Source: Olivibacter domesticus (GTDB lineage: Bacteria; Bacteroidota; Bacteroidia; Sphingobacteriales; Sphingobacteriaceae). Taken from it: a stretch of DNA of 64,000 nucleotides. Of the stretch, positions 54,365 to 61,725 are shown one piece after another. The stretch covers positions 2,203,662 through 2,267,661 of the forward strand of contig NZ_FOAF01000001.1 in assembly GCF_900109575.1 (NCBI RefSeq). The letters are read 5' to 3'. A program made the translations under genes and the position numbers. The notes below the pieces were generated by a model. The model was not told the origin of the DNA. It did not search any database and was given only the letters and a program-made list of their open reading frames with translations. The number at the start of each line of letters is the position of its first letter. Positions within the stretch are counted from its first letter, which is position 1.

Positions 54365-54475
54365 ATAAGTAAATTTACTTATATTTATATACAAAAATAC
54401 GTAAATATTTTGCTTAAATACGAATTTTTATTATAAATTTGCCCCAATACAAATATTTTATACGTATAAAAACGT
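54365..54475 (+). promoter_or_regulatory. narK promoter region with palindrome and TACGTA motifs
   Basis: A canonical promoter is present: TTTG at 54409-54412, 21-bp spacer, TAAATTTG at 54434-54441. Upstream are the 18-bp palindrome ATAAGTAAATTTACTTAT (54365-54382), whose arms TACTTAT fit the NarL heptamer TACYYMT, and TACGTA at 54398-54403. TACGTATAAAAACGTA follows at about 54461-54476, past the start site. The 457-bp spacer 54169-54625 holds no gene; the leader of narK is about 175 nt and has no obvious structure. Confidence 0.6.
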
Positions 54476-54625
54476 AAAAATACATAAAAATAACTGTTTT
54501 TGACTTAACAAGGATGTATAAACAAACGGTCACTCGAATATACCTTCGCACATCTCATCACAATAGGCGATGTAAAGCAATTTAATAAATTATCTTTTTC
54601 CGCATTTTAAAATGTTCAACCTTCA

Positions 54626-55939
54626 ATGGCAAAATTTATGAAAGCAACCTCTCAGCAACCGCTCCCTTCACTGCCCCTGTTTTCAATCAAAGGTGTACAG
54701 ATGCGAACGTTCCACATTACCTGGTTTATGTTCTTCATTTGTTTTTTCGGCTGGTTTGGCCTGGCACCCTTAATGCCTACTATTCGGACAGAAATGGGCC
54801 TCACGAAAGAACAGATTGGCAATATTATTATCGCTTCTGTATCGTCTACCATCATCGCTCGCCTTATTATAGGAAGGTTATGCGATCTTTTTGGCCCTCG
54901 TAAAACTGCCGTATGGCTTTTAATTATTGGCTCTATTCCGGTCTTTCTGGTTGGGTTAGCACATAATTACGAAACTTTTCTCCTGTTTAGGCTTGCTATC
55001 GGGGTAATAGGTGCTTCTTTTGTCATTACGCAGTACCATACAAGTATGATGTTCGCACCCAATATAAAAGGTACAGCAAATGCCATTACCGGAGGCTGGG
55101 GTAATTTGGGTGGTGGTATTACCAACATGGTTATGCCGCTTATTTTCGCTTGTATAGTAGGCTTTGGTTATACGGCAGAAATAGCTTGGCGTTATGCTAT
55201 GATAGTCCCCGGTGTATTTATGCTCTTGATAGCTTTCCTTTATTGGAAATATACAAAAGATACACCAGCCGGTAATTTTAATGAAATAGAAAGGCTAAAA
55301 ACAGCCAAAAAGAAATTCAGCTGGAAGGTTCTGGGCGATTGGCGCATCTGGGCATTAACCTTTGCTTATGCCATGTGTTTTGGCATGGAAATAACATTTG
55401 ATAATGTGGCAGCGCTCCATTTTGTAGATAGCTTTGATTTAAGCCAGAGCAGCGCTGGGTTTTGGGCAGGCATCTTTGGGTTCATGAATCTTTTTGCCCG
55501 CGCCTTGGGCGGTATTATGGCAGACAAAACGGGTCGAAGCTATGGCTTAAAGGGTAAAGGATTACTGCTTGCATCCATGTTGTTATTAGAAGGTATCGGT
55601 GTATTACTCTTTGCACAAGCCGGTTCTCTTATGCTCGCTATTATTTCGATGTTAGGCTTTGCTTTATTTCTAAAGATGGCAAATGGCGTAACCTATGCTA
55701 TTGTTCCATTTATTAACAAAGAACATGTCGGACTTATCAGCGGAATCGTGGGTGCTGGAGGCAATCTAGGGGGCATGCTCTTCGGCTTCTTATTTAAATC
55801 AACAGCCATTAGCTATGCAACGGCATTTCAATACATTGCATTTATCATTTTAGCTGTCGCTTTTGTGGTACTGCTTACGCCATTTAAGAAAACCAGGAAA
55901 AAAACTGTTGCCGAAAAAGAGCTAGCCATACAAGCATAA
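54626..55939 (+). CDS. narK: Nitrate/nitrite MFS transporter
   Basis: The 437-residue protein has about twelve helices and both glycine-rich nitrate signatures of the NNP family: GGWGNLGGGITNMVMPLIF (about 153-171) and GIVGAGGNLGGMLFGFLF (about 373-390). The conserved arginine in helix 2 is represented by ARLIIGRLCDLFGPR. It imports nitrate, or exchanges nitrate and nitrite. The start could be ATG 54626 or 54638. It heads the plus-strand unit with the nitrate reductase gene 13 bp downstream. Confidence 0.94.
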   Translation: MAKFMKATSQQPLPSLPLFSIKGVQMRTFHITWFMFFICFFGWFGLAPLMPTIRTEMGLTKEQIGNIIIASVSSTIIARLIIGRLCDLFGPRKTAVWLLIIGSIPVFLVGLAHNYETFLLFRLAIGVIGASFVITQYHTSMMFAPNIKGTANAITGGWGNLGGGITNMVMPLIFACIVGFGYTAEIAWRYAMIVPGVFMLLIAFLYWKYTKDTPAGNFNEIERLKTAKKKFSWKVLGDWRIWALTFAYAMCFGMEITFDNVAALHFVDSFDLSQSSAGFWAGIFGFMNLFARALGGIMADKTGRSYGLKGKGLLLASMLLLEGIGVLLFAQAGSLMLAIISMLGFALFLKMANGVTYAIVPFINKEHVGLISGIVGAGGNLGGMLFGFLFKSTAISYATAFQYIAFIILAVAFVVLLTPFKKTRKKTVAEKELAIQA

Positions 55940-55952
55940 GCCACTAAATACC

Positions 55953-58900
55953 ATGAAAGAAAGCAATGATAAATCGACTACTCAACTAAAAAGCACTTGT
56001 TGTTATTGTGGTGTTGGTTGTGGTGTTATTATTGAGAAACAGTTTAACGGTTTAATCAATATTAAAGGAGATGAAAGTCATCCTTCCAATAGAGGGCTTC
56101 TATGCAGTAAGGGCATGAACTTACATCATACCGTAAACGATCAAAGTGATCGTTTGCTTTTCCCCCAAATGCGTTACGGAAAACACCTACCCTTGTTGCG
56201 GGTCGATTGGAATACGGCGCTCGAGCGGGCGGCAGCAGTGTTCAGCACTTTTATAGAAAAATATGGACCGGACAGCGTTGCTTTTTATGCTTCAGGGCAA
56301 TGCCTTACAGAAGAATATTATGTATTAAACAAGCTAGTTAAAGGATTTATTGGCACCAACAATATCGATACCAACTCCCGCTTGTGTATGAGTAGCGCCG
56401 TAGCAGCCTATAAAATGGCGCTTGGTGAAGACACGGTGCCCGTTTGTTACGATGACATCGAGCTTTCTGATTGTATTTTTGTCGCAGGTGCCAATCCCGC
56501 CTGGTGCCACCCCATCATTTGGCGGAGGGTGGAACAACACAAAGCGGCAAATCCGTCTGTAAAAATTATCGTGATAGACCCTCGTGTAACAGACAGTTGT
56601 GCCATAGCAGACTTACATCTACAGTTAAACCCAGGCACTGATATCACCCTTTTTCATGCTATAGCCAAGATATTGATAGAAAATGGCCAAATAGATGCCT
56701 CCTTTATACAATTACACGCTACGGGTTTTGACGCTTTTAAAAGGATGCTCGCACAACAATCCGTCCATGAAGCGGCGCTAATCTGCGGATTGAGCGAATC
56801 GCAGATCCAGCTCGCAGCAAACTATATTGCACAATCAAACGGCTTTTTGAGCATGTGGACGATGGGATTGAATCAGAGCGCTGTAGGAGTTAACAAAAAC
56901 CTAAGTCTTTTAAACTTACACTTAATCACCGGTAAGATTGGCAAACCGGGTTCAGGACCACTTTCGCTTACCGGACAACCAAATGCAATGGGAGGCCGTG
57001 AAGTTGGAGGTCTTGCCAACCTGCTTCCTGCACATCGCGATTTAGGCAATTCGGCACACAGACAGGAAGTACAAGTTTTTTGGGGAGGTAAGGAGATCGG
57101 GAGTAAGCCGGGCTTAACGGCTACCGAAATGTTTGATGCATTAGCCGACGGACGGCTGAAGGCTATCTGGATTGCTTGTACAAATCCATTGATAAGTCTA
57201 CCGGATGTTCGCAAGGCAGAAGAAGCACTGAAAAAAGCAAAATTTGTAGTCGTACAGGAAATAAGCAACAAAGCGGAAACATTACCTTATGCAGATGTCG
57301 TCCTCCCTGCTGCTGCCTGGAGTGAAAAAGAAGGTACTATGACGAATTCCGAAAGACGCATCAGCTACCTGCCAAAGGGGAATATAGCTCCCGGAGAAGC
57401 TTTAGCAGACCAAGAAATCTTCTGTAGATTTGCCAAAAAAATGCATTTCAAGGGCTTCGATTTCCCAAATACTGAAGCCATTTACCTGGAGCATGCGCAA
57501 CTTACCAAGGGTACCAATATTGATATAAGTCAGCTAAATTACCGTCTTATTCAAGAGAGCAGAAGCATACAATGGCCTTATAAAAACCAACAATCTACGC
57601 CACGTCTGTTTACAGATCATGCCTTCCATACGCCTGATAAAAAGGCACGCATTCATACCGTTACAGCTAATTTTAACAGTGAACAACCAGACGATCAATA
57701 TCCCTATATCCTCACTACCGGACGTATTCGAGATCAATGGCATACCCGCAGCAAAACAAGCAAGGTAAACAAACTAAACCAACATATTCCAAGGGCTTAC
57801 CTGACCGTTCATCCAATAGATGCCAAGCCCTTAGGTTTAAGAGAAGATGACATCGTTATCGTACGTTCTCGCCGGGGAGAAGTTACTGTGCCTTGTAAAA
57901 TCGATAGGGCTATTAAGCCAGGTGTTGTATTCCTACCGATGCATTGGGGCAAAATTTCAGGAAGCGACTTAAACAGGGTCAACAATCTTACGAACAAATT
58001 ATTAGATCCCATTTCGAAAGAACCTGATTTTAAATTTTGCGCCGTCCAAATAGAGAAGTTTAAAAAACCCAAACAACGTATCGTAATAATTGGCGCAGGT
58101 GCCGGAGCATATGGTTTTGTTAAAACGTACCGTGAGAAAAACCAGGATGATGAAATCATTATTTTCAGTAAGGAAAATTTTCCTTTTTATAATAGGGTAA
58201 TGCTACCCGATTATATATGTGGCGAACAAAGCTGGGAACAGCTTATAAAAATGCCCGAAGAGGAAGAAAAGGATTTTAATATCACTTTACATAAAGGACT
58301 GGCGGTTACGTTAATTGACCGCAAAGCGAAAAAAGTAACGGATAACCGCGGCCTAAAAACAAGTTATGATATTTTAGTTATGGCTACCGGAAGTAGGCCA
58401 ACACTTCCGAAAGGCGTACCCTTGCTTGAAGGCATCTTTACGATGCGGAGTCGTACAGATGCTGATCAATTTAAAAGCTATACGCCAATAGACGGCCACG
58501 TAGTGATTGTTGGAGGAGGTTTGCTAGGCCTGGAGATGGCAGCCTCCTTACGAACTATGGGTACGCGCATCACTATTATTCAACGGGTATCCCGCTTTCT
58601 CAACAGACAGCTCGATACGTTAGGCAGCCAGTTATTACATGAAGAGATGACCGAGCAGGGCTGCGATATTTACTATGATGAAGAAATACAGCTTTATTAC
58701 GGCAGTAAATACCTCACTGGAATAGGGCTTAAGAATGGAAAGAAAATCGAGTGCAATGCACTGATATTTGCTATCGGAACGACCCCTAATATTGAATTAG
58801 CCAAAGATTGCAACCTAGTTTACAAACGCGGGATAACTGTGAACGACCATATGCAAACAGATGATCCTGCTATTTTTGCAATAGGTGAAATTGCTGAACA

Positions 58901-59468
58901 TCAAGATATCCTTTATGGTATTACCGCAGCAGCCGAACAGCAAGCGACTGTAGTAGCGAATTATTTAAATGGAGATATCGCTAGCAGATACCAGGGAAGT
59001 ACATTTATGAATATCATCAAAATACATGGATTTGACCTATGTAGCATCGGTTTACCTGCAGCTCCAAGTGGGCAGGCAGGCTACGAGGAAATAACGTTTA
59101 CCGACAAAGCCAAACGTTATTATAAGAAATGTGTCATCTACCAGGACCGTTTGGTTGGAACTATTTTGGTGGGCGACAAATCCGAATTTTTGGAATATAA
59201 AGAACTCATTGAAAAAAAACTGGAATTAGGTGAAAAAAGACTAAAACTTCTTCGAAGCGGACAAAGCGCTGAACCGGTAATAGGCAAATTGGTATGCAGC
59301 TGTAGTAACGTAGGTGCTGGAAATTTACTTCAAAAAATAAAAGAAGGACACGACGATCTAACAGCGCTCTGTTCCGCAACCGGAGCGGGCTCCGGTTGCG
59401 GCTCCTGTAAATCGGAGATCAAGCGCATCTTATTGGAGAACATAGATCAATCTATCGTTTCAGCTTAA
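55953..59468 (+). CDS. nasA: Fused assimilatory nitrate reductase: molybdopterin, FAD/NAD(P) and BFD domains
   Basis: The N-terminal two thirds are a bis-MGD nitrate reductase with [4Fe-4S] cysteines 16, 19, 23 and 51 (CCYCGVGCG ... LLCSKG), a probable Mo-ligand Cys in NSRLCMSSAVAAY and the C-terminal molydopterin-dinucleotide domain (about 555-700). From about 709 (RIVIIGAGAGAYGF) runs an FAD/NAD(P)-dependent reductase like the front of NirB, with VIVGGGLLGLEMAASL. It ends in a BFD-like [2Fe-2S] domain (LVCSCSNVGAGNLL, GSGCGSCKSEIKRIL, about 1115-1165). At 1171 residues it joins in one chain what NasA and NasB (NasC) do as separate subunits in other bacteria. It should reduce nitrate with NAD(P)H in the cytoplasm. 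The rubredoxin-type gene follows after 10 bp. Confidence 0.93.
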   Translation: MKESNDKSTTQLKSTCCYCGVGCGVIIEKQFNGLINIKGDESHPSNRGLLCSKGMNLHHTVNDQSDRLLFPQMRYGKHLPLLRVDWNTALERAAAVFSTFIEKYGPDSVAFYASGQCLTEEYYVLNKLVKGFIGTNNIDTNSRLCMSSAVAAYKMALGEDTVPVCYDDIELSDCIFVAGANPAWCHPIIWRRVEQHKAANPSVKIIVIDPRVTDSCAIADLHLQLNPGTDITLFHAIAKILIENGQIDASFIQLHATGFDAFKRMLAQQSVHEAALICGLSESQIQLAANYIAQSNGFLSMWTMGLNQSAVGVNKNLSLLNLHLITGKIGKPGSGPLSLTGQPNAMGGREVGGLANLLPAHRDLGNSAHRQEVQVFWGGKEIGSKPGLTATEMFDALADGRLKAIWIACTNPLISLPDVRKAEEALKKAKFVVVQEISNKAETLPYADVVLPAAAWSEKEGTMTNSERRISYLPKGNIAPGEALADQEIFCRFAKKMHFKGFDFPNTEAIYLEHAQLTKGTNIDISQLNYRLIQESRSIQWPYKNQQSTPRLFTDHAFHTPDKKARIHTVTANFNSEQPDDQYPYILTTGRIRDQWHTRSKTSKVNKLNQHIPRAYLTVHPIDAKPLGLREDDIVIVRSRRGEVTVPCKIDRAIKPGVVFLPMHWGKISGSDLNRVNNLTNKLLDPISKEPDFKFCAVQIEKFKKPKQRIVIIGAGAGAYGFVKTYREKNQDDEIIIFSKENFPFYNRVMLPDYICGEQSWEQLIKMPEEEEKDFNITLHKGLAVTLIDRKAKKVTDNRGLKTSYDILVMATGSRPTLPKGVPLLEGIFTMRSRTDADQFKSYTPIDGHVVIVGGGLLGLEMAASLRTMGTRITIIQRVSRFLNRQLDTLGSQLLHEEMTEQGCDIYYDEEIQLYYGSKYLTGIGLKNGKKIECNALIFAIGTTPNIELAKDCNLVYKRGITVNDHMQTDDPAIFAIGEIAEHQDILYGITAAAEQQATVVANYLNGDIASRYQGSTFMNIIKIHGFDLCSIGLPAAPSGQAGYEEITFTDKAKRYYKKCVIYQDRLVGTILVGDKSEFLEYKELIEKKLELGEKRLKLLRSGQSAEPVIGKLVCSCSNVGAGNLLQKIKEGHDDLTALCSATGAGSGCGSCKSEIKRILLENIDQSIVSA

Positions 59469-59478
59469 TCAAATAGAG

Positions 59479-60924
59479 ATGAAAAATAAGCAGCACCACA
59501 TAGTAAAAATCAACTTACCTGGAGGTATCATTTCTGCCGGTAATCTACTCCAAGTGCTTAAACTTGCGCATGCATTGGAAATAACAGAACTAAGTTTTGG
59601 ACATCGCCAACACCTGTTACTGGAGGCATCCGACGCTCAAATACGTCAGCTTCAACTCCATATTGGCAACAATACAATGGAAGTGAATGCAGACGATTAC
59701 CCCAATATCATGAGCTCCTATGTAACCGACGAGGTATTCGCGCCTTATAGTTGGTTAAGTGAGGGCGTATACAAAGACATTATCTACTCATTCAATTATG
59801 CCCCTCGTTTAAAAATTAATATAGTAGACCGGGAACAAAATCTTATACCTTTTTTTACCGGTAATCTGAATTTTATTTCATCTGATATCAATAATCATTG
59901 GTACTTATATGTCAGGTTTCCAAAAACGAATCGGATGTTCCACTGGCCATCGCTCATTTATTCAGGCGACATAGCAGAATTCAGCCGATCAATAGAATTT
60001 ATCATCTTATCCGAACACCACTTATTCTATAATAAATCGGATGCCGACGGACATCTGCTGGTAGAGAAATTAACACGCAAAGCCAATTTTAATACCCAGC
60101 CTTTTTTGCAGCAGCTGCTACATACGGATTTTCAGTTACCCTTTTACGAAGGGATCAACACCTATAGTGAACAAAAACTCTGGTTAGGCATTTATCGAAG
60201 GAAAGAAAGCTTCCCCATTGAGTTTTTAATAGCGCTCTGCTCTCTCTGTATAGAGCGTCGTATAGGTCAGTTGTACACCACCCCTTGGAAATCGCTTCTG
60301 ATAAAGAACATCCTTCCGGCAGATCGTATCCACTGGAGTACGCTGCTCAATAAATACCGCATGAATGTACGCCACGCTTCCAACGAATTAAACTGGCAAT
60401 TAGAAGATCGTTGCGAGGAGGCTTTAGACTTGAAATGGAAATTGGTAAAAGCATTTGAAGAAGCCGATTTACGAACATCAAAACTTTGTTTTGCCATTAA
60501 AACGACTAAACAAACTGGCCTTTTTGGATCCATTGTCATTCAAAAAGAAAAAACAACAGATGGAGTAACCTTATACCAGGTAATGCACACCCATAATTTC
60601 AACCCCAATTCAAAGCAATTTATTCATTATGGAAGCGCCACCGATATACAAGACCTTAGTAGCCTTCTCATTCATCTATGTCATTTTTATTATGATATGC
60701 ACAGCGATCTTCCGGAAAAAGAGGACCAAAATGAAAAAGAAGTTAGGGAAAATGAAAATAATTCTGTCGAAATATATGCATGTAAATACTGTCTTACACA
60801 ATATAATCCCTTATATGGAGACCCTCAGCAGGCGATTCCGGAAGGTACTTCTTTTCAATTATTGAAAGAATATCATTGTCCGACATGCGACGCCACCCTA
60901 GCAGATTTTAGACCTGTCATGTAA
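59479..60924 (+). CDS. Nitrite/sulfite-reductase-like protein with C-terminal rubredoxin domain
   Basis: The first 400 residues are homologous to the product of 43574-44821. They start with a ferredoxin-like half (LPGGIISAGNLLQVLKLAHA, then TELSFGHRQHLLLEA) like that of sulfite reductase, then PRLKINIVDREQNLIPFFTG, then a second half with YTTPWKSLLIKN. No C-x5-C/C-x3-C siroheme ligands are present. A complete rubredoxin follows an acidic linker: Cys435, Cys438, Cys467, Cys470, with YGDPQQAIPEGTSF between. It probably transfers electrons in nitrate or nitrite reduction; the SiR-like part may bind a partner or heme precursor. It is the third gene of the narK unit, and a convergent Crp/Fnr gene ends 5 bp away. 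Confidence 0.8.
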   Translation: MKNKQHHIVKINLPGGIISAGNLLQVLKLAHALEITELSFGHRQHLLLEASDAQIRQLQLHIGNNTMEVNADDYPNIMSSYVTDEVFAPYSWLSEGVYKDIIYSFNYAPRLKINIVDREQNLIPFFTGNLNFISSDINNHWYLYVRFPKTNRMFHWPSLIYSGDIAEFSRSIEFIILSEHHLFYNKSDADGHLLVEKLTRKANFNTQPFLQQLLHTDFQLPFYEGINTYSEQKLWLGIYRRKESFPIEFLIALCSLCIERRIGQLYTTPWKSLLIKNILPADRIHWSTLLNKYRMNVRHASNELNWQLEDRCEEALDLKWKLVKAFEEADLRTSKLCFAIKTTKQTGLFGSIVIQKEKTTDGVTLYQVMHTHNFNPNSKQFIHYGSATDIQDLSSLLIHLCHFYYDMHSDLPEKEDQNEKEVRENENNSVEIYACKYCLTQYNPLYGDPQQAIPEGTSFQLLKEYHCPTCDATLADFRPVM

Positions 60925-60928
60925 GCCA

Positions 60929-61615
60929 TTAAATACGGCAATAACTTTCAAGCAGCTGGAAGTTAATTATTTTAAAATTTTTACCCTCAGTAAGAATCGC
61001 CCCCTCTTTTGATAAGTCTACGATCGTCCTAAAAAAAGTTTCGTAGGTTGTTCCAGCATAATAGGCCAGATCCAGTCTTTTCAACTTCATACGTATAAAA
61101 CCATCCTCCTCCACGCCAAAGCGACTCTGCAACATTAATAACGTGTCGGCAATTCTACCTTTAACATCCATCAGTGCCAAATCACGCATTCTTTTTTCAG
61201 CAATACGCAGTTCATTTAAATGAAACTTCAAAAAGTGCAAGGTTAATGTATGGTCTTCCAGCAATAACTTATTAAAGAATGCTAAACTTATAAATGCTAT
61301 TGTGCTTTCAACTAATACTGTTGCTGTAATAGGATAAATCGTTTCATCTCCCATCCCCCTGTAGCCAAAGATATCTCCCGATTTATTAAATTGCAGTATT
61401 AATTCCTTATCCTTGCCCCACTCTTTATGGATTTTTACGCATCCGGCTAACAAAAAATAGATACCTTTTGTTGCTTCCCCCTCCCTAAATATAACCGCCC
61501 CCTTTCTAAACGTTTGCGTTTGTTTTTCCCTATCAATCTTATCTAAACCAGCTTTAGAAGCTAATTTATCAATAAAACAATCATAAAAGTCACGTTCATT
61601 CTGTTTCACCTCCAT
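60929..61615 (-). CDS. Crp/Fnr-family regulator
   Basis: A cyclic-nucleotide-binding-type beta barrel (about 25-120; IFREGEATKGIYFLLAGCVKIH and GDIFGYRGM) is followed by the long dimer helix and a winged helix (about 150-220) with LKRLDLAYYAGTTYETFFRTI. Only three cysteines are present and not in the FNR pattern, so an oxygen-sensing [4Fe-4S] cluster is unlikely. It may sense another signal such as NO or a nucleotide. A promoter with -7 box TAGCTTTG lies at 61633-61640. Its place at the end of the nitrate locus suggests control of these genes. Confidence 0.88.
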   Translation of the reverse strand: MEVKQNERDFYDCFIDKLASKAGLDKIDREKQTQTFRKGAVIFREGEATKGIYFLLAGCVKIHKEWGKDKELILQFNKSGDIFGYRGMGDETIYPITATVLVESTIAFISLAFFNKLLLEDHTLTLHFLKFHLNELRIAEKRMRDLALMDVKGRIADTLLMLQSRFGVEEDGFIRMKLKRLDLAYYAGTTYETFFRTIVDLSKEGAILTEGKNFKIINFQLLESYCRI

Positions 61616-61632
61616 AATAAATTCTTAGGCAA

Positions 61633-61707
61633 CAAAGCTACAATCTTCAGCATCGTATAACAATTACAAAATAAATATAAAAAAACATGATATAAATCAT
61701 ATTTTTG
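61633..61707. promoter_or_regulatory. Divergent promoters with Fnr-like palindrome
   Basis: The minus strand has -7 box TAGCTTTG (61633-61640) for the Crp/Fnr gene, with ATTG 20 bp upstream. The plus strand has -7 box TATTTTTG (61700-61707) for the ClC gene. ATGAT-ATAA-ATCAT (61687-61700) is a perfect palindrome with the TGAT/ATCA arms of Fnr-type sites, lying directly against the plus-strand -7 box. Confidence 0.5.
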
Positions 61708-61725
61708 CAAAAAAATAAAGAATCG

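Noticed and set aside
60929-61615. Oxygen-sensing FNR protein
   Set aside because: The N-terminal cysteine pattern for a [4Fe-4S] cluster is missing; only the general Crp/Fnr family is supported.
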